Below, in pieces: positions 1 to 10,203 of a DNA stretch of 24,979 bases; within the stretch, counting starts at the first letter, position 1, and every line of letters starts with the position of its first letter. The stretch covers positions 1 to 24,979 of the forward strand of contig JAYMSP010002310.1 of assembly GCA_036897095.1 (NCBI GenBank). The letters are read 5' to 3'. The stretch comes from Plantago elongata (Eukaryota > Streptophyta > Magnoliopsida > Lamiales > Plantaginaceae). The position numbers and the translations under genes are program-made. The notes under the pieces are model-generated. The model saw only the letters and a list, made by a program, of their open reading frames with translations, had not been told where the DNA came from and ran no database searches.

Positions 1-872
1 TCTCTAGATATAATCACTTTCTTGGTTTTCAAATTTAACAACACATAACCTTTTACCCCTAAAGGATAGCCCATAAACACACATTGTTCAACTCTTGAGC
101 TAAATTTGTCTCTATGAACCTTAATTGTACTGGAACAAAGACATCCAAAAGCCTTTAAATGAGAATAATCTGCAGGCTTATAGAATAGCAACTCAAAAAG
201 GCTTTTATGATGAAGAATAACAGAAGGAAGCCTGTTTATTATGTGTGCTGCAACCAACACACATTGACTCCAATAAGCAATAGGCATATTAGACTGAAAC
301 AATAATGCCCTTGCAACATGTAACAAATGCTGATGTTTTCTCTCCACTACCCCATTATGCTGAGGTGTATAAATGCATGAAGTTTGATGCACAATACCAA
401 ACTCAGCATAAAACTTCTTCATGATAAACTCAACTCCATTGTCTGTTCTGAAACACTTAATCTTAACATTGTATTGTGTGGACACCATGGCATGAAAATG
501 TTTCATATGTGACTGGACTTTAGACTTAGCCTTCATTAGATAAATCCATGTTACCCTGGAATAATCATCAACAATGGTCAAGAAATATTTATGTCCTTGA
601 TAACTAGGAACTGCATAAGGACCCCAGATATCACAATGCACTAAATCAAAATATTTATCAGAAACAGAAGTACTAACAGGAAATTTACTTCTCTTATGTT
701 TTGCAAAATGACATATAGTACAATAAAAATCAGGTTTACAAAGTTTTAAACTGGGAATCATTGAAATACATTTAAAAGAGGCATGTCCAAGCCTAGAATG
801 CCAAAGTTTTACATCAGAATTAGAATTTGCAGCACAAACTACAGAATTGGAAGAAGATTTTGAATTACATCA
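1..872 (-). pseudogene. copia integrase, open to the window edge
   Basis: Integrase inserts the element cDNA into the host genome. The minus strand is open from 872 to the window edge. In order it shows LWHSRLGHAS and CTICHFAKHKR (the HHCC zinc-binding part), the first catalytic Asp in HCDIWGP (codon 632-630), the second in RTDNGVEF (443-441), the catalytic Glu in NGVVERKH (344-342), and the C-terminal GYPLGVKGY block. Only 32 residues separate the second Asp from Glu, where copia integrases normally have 35, so three codons seem to be missing. No start codon or intact upstream frame joins it, hence pseudogene. Confidence 0.9.
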
Positions 873-1656
873 GGAAAACTTGGTACATTTTGATGTACAA
901 AAATAGAATTTGCAGAGTTTGAGTTATTCTCAGAAACACATAGACCTGCAGAACTGGAATAGCTGAAATTGAGATGATATAGACCATTCTTCTCTTTAGC
1001 ATGACCAATCTCTCTGGCATTGTCCTGCACAATGAAATGTTTAGCACTATACAATGTACGTTGATCAGAACTAAACAAAACATGACATAAACTTCTTTTA
1101 GTCAAACTGCTAATGGACAGGACAATAGATTGTATGAGAAAGATGGAACAAACAACACATCTCTTAAAAATAAATCTTTAGTTAACTAAATATCACCAAC
1201 ATGAGTAGCCTGAGTATGATTATTATTAGGCAAATTAATTGTAATATGCACAACTCTTGGTTGAGTAGTAAATAAACTCAAATTGCAAATCATATGATTT
1301 GTTGTCCTTGTATCCACAACCCAAGTACTCATATCTTTTGATTGAAAAACATTTAAACAATACTTCATGCCATGCAAACATGTAGGCTGAATATCATAAA
1401 CATCAGAAGTCAATGTTGCTATAGCAATGTTGGCTGAATGATGAATGGATTGCTCAGGCTGCTGCTGACTTGAGTGAGTATGCTTTTGAAAAGCAAGAAA
1501 CTGGTTGAACTGATGTAACAAAACTGGATCAATTAAGGGATTGTTGTCTTCATCACTATCCCCAGCTTGAACAGCATTAGCAGAAACTCTTCTATTCTCT
1601 CCATTCCCATTATCTTTAGATGTCCTCCAACCAGGTGGAAAACCAATCAACTGTAA
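873..1656 (-). pseudogene. copia protease and pre-integrase region, broken
   Basis: After a Gln/Ser-rich linker comes the aspartic protease start, WVVDTRTTNHM. The family has Asp-Thr/Ser-Gly at the catalytic loop; here the glycine is arginine, which should abolish activity (family knowledge plus inference). The frame stops at TAG (1188-1186). Downstream, the FVPSFSYNLLS block typical of the protease to pre-integrase boundary is split by an exact 5-bp tandem duplication (1115-1119 and 1120-1124). The pre-integrase continues to KEKNGLYHL and drifts out of frame near 870. Confidence 0.8.
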
Positions 1657-2559
1657 GCAAGTATCAGCAGTATGATTTAACATATGACAATGAGAACACT
1701 TCTTCTTGTCTTTCTCCTTATCATAAGCTTAATACTTCCCTCCACCACTACTACTAGTTGATCTCATTTGAGGTGGCCTATAAGAATTATTTTCCTTAAC
1801 TAACATAGCAGCTGAATCAAATGGAGTAGAACCTGTTGGTTGACAAATGGATCTTTGAGCTTCCTCTTGAAGCAATATAGAATACACTTGAGTGAGTGAT
1901 GGAATGGGCTTTTGCAACAACAACTGACTACGCAGATTGTAGTAAGTCTCATCCAATCCCATTAAAAACTTCATCACTGCATCTTTTTTGTTGTGTAGCA
2001 GTTACTTTCTTCAACAACTGACATGTACAACTAGCCAAAGCTCCACAAGAAGTAAGAACACATCAATGCAGGCTTGTAACTGAGATACTCATCCCAGATA
2101 CACTTAAAACTATTGTAATATTGAGTCATAGACTGTGAACCTTTAGAAATTTTTGTCAAAGAAACCTCCAATGCAAACACTCTTGGACCATCAGATGTCT
2201 CATACCTAGAATGTAACTCCATCCAAACATCTTGAGCAGAATCTGAATATAACAAGCTGTTTCGAATCTTCTTGAAGAGACATATTAATCCAAGACAAAA
2301 CAAGAGCATTAGCCTTCTCCCATGCCCCATACAAAACAGCATCAGAAACACTCGGAAGTGGTAACGAACCATCAACTAGACGAAGCTTATTCTTCACTTT
2401 TAAAGCACGAATAGCTGCCTTGCACCATGAAACATAATTATCACCAGTAAAAATGACAGGAATTACCTGTAAACCAGGATGATCTGCAGGATGGAAGTAA
2501 TATGGAGACAAAGAATTTTCAGCTGGATTCAATGATGGAACAGAACTCGTAGACGCCAT
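1657..2559 (-). pseudogene. copia gag with CCHC zinc knuckle, frameshifted
   Basis: Gag is the capsid protein that packages element RNA. Translation from the ATG at 2559 gives the typical copia gag opening (HPADHPGLQV, then FTGDNYVSWCKAAIRALK and an NKLRLVDGSLPLP stretch). The gag core continues in other frames: a break near 2275, then a VWMELHSRYE to YYNSFKCIWDEY segment, breaks near 2055 and at an A6 run near 1988, then FLMGLDETYYNLRSQLLLQ and a VYSILLQEEAQRS segment. After a TAA stop (1731-1729) the same frame runs into a CX2CX4HX4C zinc knuckle (CSHCHMLNHTADTC, minus 1698-1657) followed by GFPPGW. Domain order and motifs are normal for the family; the protein is clearly dead. Confidence 0.88.
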
Positions 2560-2727
2560 TGATGAATCGAATCAAAGAAAACTGTTATCAGAGTAAACAA
2601 TCAAACGAAAAACGTATCCGATCAAGAAACAAATCAATTGTTTGAAGAAACATCTAACAGAGCGAAAATGCGGAAGAAATGTGATAAATTGGATCGAATT
2701 GATATCAGAATCACACAATGATTCTTA

Positions 2728-2736
2728 CTGATACCA
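2728..2736 (-). other. Primer-binding site of the copia element
   Basis: The minus strand reads TGGTATCAG immediately after the LTR end. This matches the complement of the 3' end of initiator methionine tRNA, the usual primer for plant copia elements. The match fades after about nine bases. Confidence 0.7.
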
Positions 2737-2976
2737 TGTGAATGACATTGAACTGAAGGTTTATTGATGAAGAATGAAGAAGACTTCACAAAATCATAAC
2801 CAGATGATTGTTCAATATACAAGGCTCTGTTTATATAAATAGAGAAAGTAACTAACTAAACTAACTATGTTTAACTGCCCAACTGTAATTTAACTGTCTT
2901 CTAATTGCTATTTAACTGTCTTCATCTTCTTCACTTGATTTGCTGATTCATATCCTTAAGAAGAACTCTCATAACA
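2737..2976 (-). repeat. 5' LTR of the copia element
   Basis: About 240 bp lie between a TGT start (minus strand, position 2976) and an ACA end (2737) directly next to the primer-binding site. The minus strand holds a TATA-like box (TTTATATAAA at 2830-2839) and an AATAAA poly(A) signal (2765-2760) close to the LTR end, which is the expected U3-R-U5 arrangement. The outer boundary is uncertain by three bases, because TGTTATGAG and TGTTGTTATGAG are both possible starts (2976 or 2979). A short ORF across this LTR is not a gene. Confidence 0.75.
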
Positions 2977-2981
2977 ACAAT

Positions 2982-3122
2982 AAATGAAGCATTATTATTA
3001 AATGTCGATCTCATCTTCAACTCCAACCAATAGTTCGAGGGATCGAGTCACCTTTGTCGTTTCATATATAGGAATCAAGTAAGTCCAAAATGAAGCATTA
3101 TTATTAAATGTCGATCTCATCT
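2982..3122 (+). repeat. 35-bp direct repeat pair next to the LTR
   Basis: The segment at 2982-3016 (aaatgaagcattatta to gatctcatct) recurs without mismatch at 3088-3122, 106 bases further on. The first copy starts about six bases outside the copia LTR. Between the copies lies a SINE B-box-like sequence (about 3009-3060). Confidence 0.85.
3009..3066 (+). mobile_element. SINE-like 3' fragment with B-box-like motif
   Basis: The sequence ttcgagggatcgagtcacc resembles the B box of tRNA-derived SINEs. Together with its flanks (catcttcaact before, cctttgtcgttt after) it aligns with the element at 14095-14185 (catctccaact before, ccctttaaccgttt after). No A box is visible here, so at best it is a 5'-truncated copy. 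Confidence is low because the motif is short. Confidence 0.3.
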
Positions 3123-3222
3123 CGCATTAATCTTAGTTAAAAAAAATAAAATGACAGAGTTGTTATGACAGTTGTTCTGAAAAGAGGTAGTTAGTAAGTA
3201 CCTTAGTGGTCCAATATGCACA

Positions 3223-3312
3223 TAAATCATCCATCGCCTATTCATTGACGTGAAACATATGTTTTTAACACACGCGTAAATCATCCTTCACCTATTCATT
3301 GACGCGAAACAT
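3223..3312 (+). repeat. Two 36-bp near-identical repeats, 54 bp apart
   Basis: Positions 3223-3258 and 3277-3312 share 33 of 36 bases (taaatcatcc, cctattcattgacg, gaaacat). The right copy runs straight into the diverged duplication that starts at 3308. Confidence 0.85.
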
Positions 3313-3420
3313 CAAATTTCCACTGTATAAATATCACTCCTTAAAGTTTAAATAGTGAAGTTGACACCTCAAATTGTGACTATTGATAGCAATGCAACAT
3401 ATGTGTGACAGTGTCCTTTC
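3308..3420. repeat. Copy A of a diverged duplication shared with 4681-4797
   Basis: Matching blocks, in the same order as at 4681-4797, are aacatcaa-ttcca, agttt-aat--tgaag-tgacacct, aattgt, atagcaa and tgacagtgtcct. Copy A has an extra block of about 22 bases after the first match and lacks about 30 bases before the last. The minus-strand reading frame seen in copy B is not kept here. Confidence 0.65.
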
Positions 3421-4535
3421 TAAATTAATAATACTGATAATTAAATAATTGATGCCTCGTGTTTTATGAATAACTTGTTGATATATATTGAATATCTGCA
3501 CTACATGTACACTGCGGGCTTAGAATAATTTGAAATCCAATGAGGGACCAAATTATATAGTTCTCCATTTGTAATTATTGAACAAGTTATGTTGTTTAAT
3601 GAAATTATTATCGAAAGTACACATTACCTAAGCAAATTAATTTCAAATGTTTTAAGGTAGCCCCCTCCAAGTTTTTGCTAGGTTGAGATTATCCTTTCGA
3701 CTGTATACATATAGATAATTGTATCTCACTTTGGATCGAGAAGAGATAACACGTTGTCACTATTTCCTTTTAATTTGTATTCCGGACATGAAACTTAGAC
3801 CATGTATTTCTTCACTATTTGATGTAGACCTCGCGATTATAAATTGTACTACCATTCTGAGTCTATTACTTACAATTTATATAGAACATGCAACTATTTT
3901 AACTATATAAAAATGAAAAGACCAACAAAACATTTGAGTATTAACTACTAAATATTAGAATTTTTAATTAGTTAAGAATATGAGTAGTTTTCATAGATAA
4001 AAAGTTATATTTTCTATTGTTAGTTTAAATTTTTTTCTAACAATATAGGAGTTCAATTAAATATACACGTTCTCTCCCAAGAGACTTTGTGATTAATTAA
4101 TCGTTCCAAACTCGAAACCGATGGAGTCACATCCTCACACCAAAGATCTACCTTGAAAGAAAAGGCCAATTTGAATTCTCCAACATAAAATTCTTATAAA
4201 TTTTGTTGGATGCATGTCTTTTTCTTGAAGCAAATAAAATAACAGCTAGCCAATACATAACAATGACCTATATTTTGTTTCACTTGCTAATTTATAAATA
4301 ACACCTTGAGATTTATTCTTTCTCACCTAATATAGCTAGATACTACTTCATATGTTATACTATGTTTGAAGTACCCTATCTAGGTAGACTTTATCATGAT
4401 TCACTATATATGAGTAAATAACACACGGAGCTTGAGCAATTTGCCAAGATAAAGAGTAAAATATACATGTACCTTAGATACATCACTATATTTATCAATC
4501 TGTTTGTGTTCGACTGTTCGTTATCACATTATGTA
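3421..4535. other. AT-rich intergenic stretch, no gene seen
   Basis: I find no recognisable domain, splice-supported exon chain, tRNA or repeat structure. A 63-codon plus-strand frame at 3719-3910 is AT-rich and looks accidental. Confidence 0.6.
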
Positions 4536-4926
4536 TCAATCGATTAGGTAAAACGTTACGTTACACTTTACCCGTACTCGTGGATATGAATAATAACCAG
4601 GCTGTAATGGCTCAAGGCACAAATTGGTACAACTGTCCGCACGGCAACCTTTTCCTTTCAGCAGGATAATAATCAAACAAAACATCAATTTTTCCATAGT
4701 TTCAATGCTGAAGGTGACACCTCTAATTGTATGCATGCCATCAATAGCAAATTAAGAAACAATAGCAACGAAACGTACCTGCATTGACAGTGTCCTTGAC
4801 ATGATGAATGAGATCTGAAATTTGTGATGGAGTTTTATTTGCTGCAGGTGATGATAATATACATGCAGTACTGATGCAAGTGTCAATTAACCTGCATTTC
4901 AATATGCCCTGACTCTTGCATATTTA
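4536..4926 (-). other. Possible remnant of a small minus-strand gene (includes duplication copy B, 4681-4797)
   Basis: Two protein-like pieces lie on the minus strand. A frame opening after the stop at 4926 reads CKSQGILKCRLIDTC and later TPSQISDLIHHVKDTVNA up to a plausible donor (GTACG, exon end at 4779). Further on, a hydrophobic then Cys-containing frame (MEKLMFCLIIILL, then CRADSCTNLC) ends at 4536. The phases do not join the two pieces; if spliced at 4779 in the first frame, the protein would end shortly after at a TGA. I recognise no family. Either piece could be chance, a decayed gene, or a small secreted Cys-rich peptide. Copy A at 3308-3420 shows that the segment was duplicated. Confidence 0.2.
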
Positions 4927-6110
4927 GCAGTCGGGGACCGCGGAGGACTGATATTCGCGCGATCATAGAAGAGTGATGAAAATGTGAGGACTGGAATTTC
5001 GTACAGATAAGTGGCAGAACACCATTGTTGTGAACTAAGTGTTATTGCAACACTAACTGCATCACCTATCTAAACTATCTGAGAGTAAAATCAGCGGAAT
5101 AGAAATGTACTCAAATATGAATTCTAGCAAATTATAATGTTATTATTCGTTGAGACTCAATGGGAAATATACACTATTGATACGTACCTTCCATCCCCGA
5201 ACTAACCGGATTAAGGTGACTATAGGCATTTGTACGCCCCTATTCAAATAGGGAAATTCTAACATAGATAGGGTCACTTTGTGGATGAAAACAATTCACA
5301 TGACTTGGAGAATAATTTTAAATTCATGTAATCCCATTTTCCAATGAATGTTGTTTATTTTCAACCACAAGGCTTATAACTTACTTGTAGGCCCGGTCAA
5401 TAGAAGAATTTCTCGTTCAAATATGTCTCAAAAGACTAAAGCCTATTACGTCTGAGGACCTACCCTAGTTAACCGGCGGTCAGACCGTTGTATACCTAGC
5501 CTCAAACATTATAGTGAAGAACATCTAATGGTCAATCCCATGACATCAAGATAGCCCGAGTCTGTCTCTAGCTAGGACCGGCTCTGGGACTCTAGCCACC
5601 TCTAAATACGTCATCAACTCAGATGTGATCCAAACACGCACCACTTACCTTCATGACCACGTGTCATCTTATCACCAGGCCGACCAACCTTCGACGTGCC
5701 AGAGGTCTATCCCCATAGGCTCTGCACTACATAGGTGTGCATTTACTTCTAATAATGGTAAGCAATTACTTCCAATATTCCACTCTCGCTATAGGTTCGA
5801 GCCCGAGCTTGATTAGACTACTAAAATAGTTGAATCGTAGTTTGGTTTGTCTCAGGCAATCTGGCCTAAAAGGTCTGACCCTTAATTTCCATTTCGGGCA
5901 CAATTGCAGATGGATCATACTCCTTATCCATTTTTATACTACACTTGAATCACTCAAAGAGCATACTAAATATAGCGTCATAAGCTTAAGACATACTAAA
6001 AACGTAAAACTGGTATAACGTACATATAGGTAAAAATATTCAAACAAATATAAATTAAAAAAACACACAAGACAACACCTCACCTTTCAGATTAGTTAAT
6101 TCACTAGGGT
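4927..6110. other. No gene; GC-richer, repeat-like part around 5380-5900
   Basis: Base composition is less AT-rich than the flanks, and the text (ccggcggtcagaccg, gaccggctctgggactc, ccacgtgtcatc) resembles old retrotransposon or LTR material. I cannot place it in a family, and no LTR ends or conserved protein motifs are visible. The two 60-codon plus-strand frames at 5625 and 5830 look accidental. Confidence 0.4.
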
Positions 6111-7442
6111 AGGAAAAATGAAATTTTTTATTAATTAGTTAGTGATAATGTAGATCTCACTTGTTTACCAGGTGGGCAGTTTTCATCCATTAACAATTTT
6201 TGGACGATACACAACACATTAGCAGTTATCTGTTGTAGGTCTTTAGTTCGCAATGTCAATGCCGAGTATTAAGTGATTTTAGTAGATATAATACGTGAAG
6301 TTGCGATTGAAACGGAGGTACGACATCTTATTAATTCCTAGATGTGTGACTGTAGTAGCTAGCCCATACCATGCATAGATCTTCAGATTAACGTCCAGTA
6401 CATTCAACTTGCGGTTGGTCACTTGGCGTTATGTACAAAAACCAAAATTGCTACTATTCATCAATCTTAAGTTATATATTTTACAAACTTTTTAAACATG
6501 AATTGAAATACAATTCTTGGAAGCGACCGAAGAACATACCAACAATTTAAGCATGGGTATTTTTGAGTAACTCTAATGAGAAAAGTGCAAGTAACATTAT
6601 TGTGCTCTTGGCTTTTATTAATAAACTCCGTTTTAGAAAAAACTCAGTCTATTTATATTCTTCGAACTTAAAACTTCTTAAGGTTTCAATCGTTCTAGCT
6701 AGCTATATAAACAGTTCCTAACTAAAATACTTAGAGAAAAAAGATACCAATGGAAAAGACGTATTGTCTTTATATATTTCGACATCTACTAACGACCATG
6801 TTGTCCAAAACTTTTAAAACAAAAAGACAAACGAAATTTAATACTACTTATAACATGACAATTCACATATGTTTTTCTTTTTTTTCTTTTTCTTTATATA
6901 TAATAAGTACGTGCATTTTCACAAAATTAATTGTGGTTGCCAGTTTGCCATGGATATCAGTACTTTCGGTGCAATTTTTTATTTTCTTACCATTAGACCA
7001 ATTTTTAATTGAAAGATATTGTGTGTTCCCTTCGGTCTAGTTAATATTTGGGTTACTCTTTTAGAATATTGATAATCATATTACATTAGTTTTACAAAAC
7101 CACAATGCAACCTACCTACAATATCGATTTATCAATCGATCTGCACCTGTTTGCCGGAGAAGTCATACATGGATTTTCTACCCGTTTACCAGGGGATTCA
7201 ATCAATTGATCCAGAAGTCTAATCCGGTAGTGTCTATTTTACCGAAATATACATCAAAGTGCGTGTCGGTTTGATATATACATCCATAAATCTCACGACA
7301 CTCAAACCATTTTTTAGATAATATCTGAAATATGTCCAGCACGACAACGGTGATACAAGTGTACCATATATCCCCCTTCGGGCATGAGTATGATTAATGA
7401 GTTTGTAATATGAATTAGAATGTGTTCTCTTCAATTTGAAAT
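6111..7442. other. AT-rich intergenic stretch, no gene seen
   Basis: The longest frame (6750-7040, 96 codons, plus) is rich in Phe, Ile, Leu, Ser and Thr from poly-T tracts and lacks any domain or splice context. Nothing else is supportable. Confidence 0.6.
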
Positions 7443-7539
7443 CAATTCAGTTCAATTTAGTTCAGTTCAGTTCAGTTTAGTTCGGCTTAGTTATAATCTA
7501 TAACTTACTTCAGTTCAGTTAAATTCAATTCAGTTCAGG
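7443..7539 (+). repeat. Degenerate TTCAG microsatellite
   Basis: Two blocks (7443-7491 and 7508-7539) are made of the pentamer TTCAG and variants (TTCAA, TTTAG, TTCGG), separated by a short AT-rich spacer. Confidence 0.85.
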
Positions 7540-8690
7540 TCGGGCATTGGTGCTGGACGGTGGTCGCGACTGTAGAAGGTGGGAAGTGGTGGTGGAAAGT
7601 GAAGTTGGGAAGTGGAGGAGGAAGATGAATAGTGAATTTCAGTTGAAGACAACCTGATGACTTGATTTTTTTTTTAAAATAAGCTAATTATATTATATGG
7701 TATAATTATTCAAAACCACCTTATAACTCTATGCCTCAACCACCCTATAACTCCAACGATGTTGGAATTCAAACTATACGTCTCCTGCATACTACCTAGT
7801 TCCTTACTACCAGACCACCTGATACACTTGATGTTACTGTGTACTCTCTGAACCATGTATCTAACTATATTCTCTGCCTAAATTCACCACCTCAACGATC
7901 CAAACTCATGCCTCGATTAACCTTGTTCAAACTTCAAACCGTTACTCATATTTATGAATTACTACTAGTTAAAAAAAATTTTGGGGACTGATTGATATAG
8001 AATTTAAATGGTATTTTTCAATTGAAATTGAATTTTTTTTACAAAATATTCGATTTAAGTAGAGACATGGCCACTAGAGCAGTATGACAAACGACCCTGA
8101 TTTTTCCCAACCACTCACTTTTTTCACTTCCCTTTCTAAAGTACTTAAAATACGAAAAGGATTTTCTTTGATTTGACATGTGAATGTTCATATTTTCTTG
8201 GTCTCTTTCTGGTGGCAGTAAGTATCATGGTCTCTTTATTGGATGAGTTTCATTGTTGACATCTACTAACCGGTTGTATGCGTGTATGTACGTTCGATAT
8301 TTCTATTTTGGTACGTCATGGAATCAATTTGTAACATAGATTATTAACTGGCCTCATTTTGACTGTCTCGAGGGGAAGAGATAGATGGTTGCTGATAAAG
8401 ATATATGCCACACCGAATGTAAAATCTTGTAGAAGTGATATTTCTTTTTAAATCTAAGTAAACTCATATACAGTATTTTTGACTTTATGTACCAAGAAAG
8501 ATGTATGGTAGGTGTAAAAATCATGTCCAATTCACCCGTGAAATTACTCATGATATCATCCGCTTTAAACCATAGTACATACAAATTTACTTTTGAAATC
8601 AATCAAAACCCATTATACTATAGGAGAGTAGTGATTTACACTGCATATATACCATGTGTCCCACACGCTTTTTAACTGATTTGTATCAAT
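7540..8690. other. Intergenic, no gene seen
   Basis: It starts with a purine-rich stretch (7560-7640, ggtggtgg and gaagtggagg), followed by AT-rich DNA. Short frames on both strands at 8354-8675 overlap each other and have no family features. Confidence 0.6.
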
Positions 8691-9041
8691 AAATCCTTGT
8701 TGAGCTTTTAGGGGGTTACAATATGTCCGGAGACCAACCATTCGTGCAATATTATTGAGGTGGCCCTTATGGACACAGGAGGTGGCTCGCTCCTACCGCC
8801 CAGTATAGCACTTGCCCCACGTTTTTCTTAGAACCTGTAATAAGGATAGTATTGCTTTGATACCACTTGTAAAGATCCGGTTCACTGGAGCCGTGATGTT
8901 ACTCATGACAATATACAAGTCTTATTGGTATTATATTGTCCGTTTTCATGAGTTCGTACGAATTCATGACAAATATTTATTAGCTTTAGTCATTATCATG
9001 AATTAAGTCATATTGCAAACTTGGAGGGCATATAACACACA
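8691..9041 (-). mobile_element. LTR retrotransposon remnant: LTR with adjacent primer-binding site
   Basis: On the minus strand, a TGTGTTATATG start (about 9041-9039) and a TTTACA end (8868) enclose about 170 bp. A 2-nt spacer (AG) and TGGTATCAAAGC (8865-8854) follow, the last a near match to an initiator-tRNA primer-binding site. The next 150 bp (aggaggtggctcgctcc and agggggttacaatatg on the plus strand) have the look of an untranslated leader. No coding part is present, so this is either a fragment or a small non-autonomous element. The outer LTR end is inferred from the TGT/ACA rule only. Confidence 0.45.
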
Positions 9042-10050
9042 GATTTTACCCCCTTTTCATCATCATCATTATCATAAGGCTTGCACTGACGCAGAATCTG
9101 AACCAATGGATGAAGTTATGAAACAATGGAATCGAATAAAGTGATGAAAACTGAGCAGTGGCCACTTTCAGTCATCAACCTCTTACTTCAATTGATCGAT
9201 CGAGTTAATTTGTTAAGTAGTCATTGGAAAAGAGAAAAGAGGACCATTGTGCATAGGATAGACTGACTAATCAATACTCATCTTCTTTCAATTGATGTAT
9301 CAAATCCAGCCTCCATAGTATATAGCCCCCCCTACCCATCTCATTCACAATACTGCTCCAATCGATTGCCACGCACATGATCGATTGAAGGTCTGGGGTC
9401 GTTTTACAATTTGAAAAACAACATTCTAATTTAACTTTTCATGCTCGTTATTGATTAAAAGTTTTAGGTCATTTTACGAATTATAAAACTCTCACTGTCA
9501 TTTCTATAATTCCAAAGAAGGGGACTTTTTCAATACGTACATCTTTGGAAAGTCGAAATTATCATCGACTGGGATACTTATCATCAACATAGACCTGCAG
9601 TAAAGGTAAAGGACATGCAGGTTCCACCCTGCCCATATTATGGTAAATCCACACAAGAGTCAATAATAGACTGAATTGCTAAGAGGACACAAGCTTTAGC
9701 ATTGGTCATGAATGTCCCATATCTTATGACCCCTAATTATTTTTATGACCAATCATGAATAATCATCTAAAAATTGGTTTTTTCTGTGTTCGATTTCAAT
9801 GCATCTACCAATAACAAACAATGTGGAACTCGTATGAAAAATTGATGTTACGCCTACTTCCAACCAATATAAAGGGGCTTGTGAAACACTATATTTTCAC
9901 CAAACTTTTAGTATTGTTCATGAGTGTACGTGATTTTAGTGTTCGATACTCGTATATTTTAGTAATACGCCAGGTTATACTCGCTGACAGACGGATTTAT
10001 TTAATTTTGTTAGGTGAATAAATGCTCCGGAACGATACCGTTTCGTATAT
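9042..10050. other. Intergenic, upstream of the bHLH gene; no gene seen
   Basis: It contains a (cat)4-like run near 9058, several ATCGATTG-type words (9190-9390), and a 7-bp inverted repeat (acctgca and tgcaggt, 9592-9621). The 66-codon plus-strand frame at 9821-10021 has no family features. Confidence 0.6.
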
Positions 10051-10056
10051 AATTTG

Positions 10057-10067
10057 TTTATATATAC
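10057..10067 (+). promoter_or_regulatory. Probable TATA box of the bHLH gene
   Basis: tttatatatac lies about 140 bases before the start codon. With a transcription start some 30 bases downstream, this gives a 5' leader of roughly 110 bases. The leader contains no ATG before position 10204 in the stretch from 10082. Position alone supports this call. Confidence 0.5.
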
Positions 10068-10203
10068 CTTACCAAGATGCCATAACTGACTAGAAATTGT
10101 CAACAAGGAGTCCCACAGTTGTTCCATTTCCATTAGGCCTTTTTCTCTCCAAGTACTAGTACTACTTCTTTATCCATCAAAAACCACATTTCCAAGAAGA
10201 AAA

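Larger units (their letters stand above)
1..2976 (-). mobile_element. Ty1/copia LTR retrotransposon, 5' half, decayed and truncated by window edge
   Basis: Read on the minus strand, the order is LTR (2976-2737), primer-binding site (2736-2728), short leader, gag (from the ATG at 2559), zinc knuckle, protease, pre-integrase and integrase. This is the gag-protease-integrase order of Ty1/copia elements; reverse transcriptase and RNase H would lie beyond position 1. The coding region is broken by frameshifts near 2275, 2055, 1988, 1120 and 870 and by in-frame stops at 1729-1731 and 1186-1188, so this copy cannot make a full polyprotein. The last 870 bases to the window edge are open. The right-hand LTR looks complete, so the copy probably inserted as a full element and decayed later (inference). 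A target-site duplication cannot be tested because the other end is outside the window. Confidence 0.93.

Noticed and set aside
2634..2822. 62-codon minus-strand frame
   Set aside because: It crosses the copia LTR end, the primer-binding site and the leader, and is not coding.
6750..7040. 96-codon plus-strand frame
   Set aside because: Its composition follows the local poly-T and AT bias. It has no domain, no splice or promoter support, and hydrophobicity that follows from T-rich codons.
7234..7434. 66-codon minus-strand frame
   Set aside because: It has no recognisable domain, and the surroundings look like old non-coding repeat DNA.
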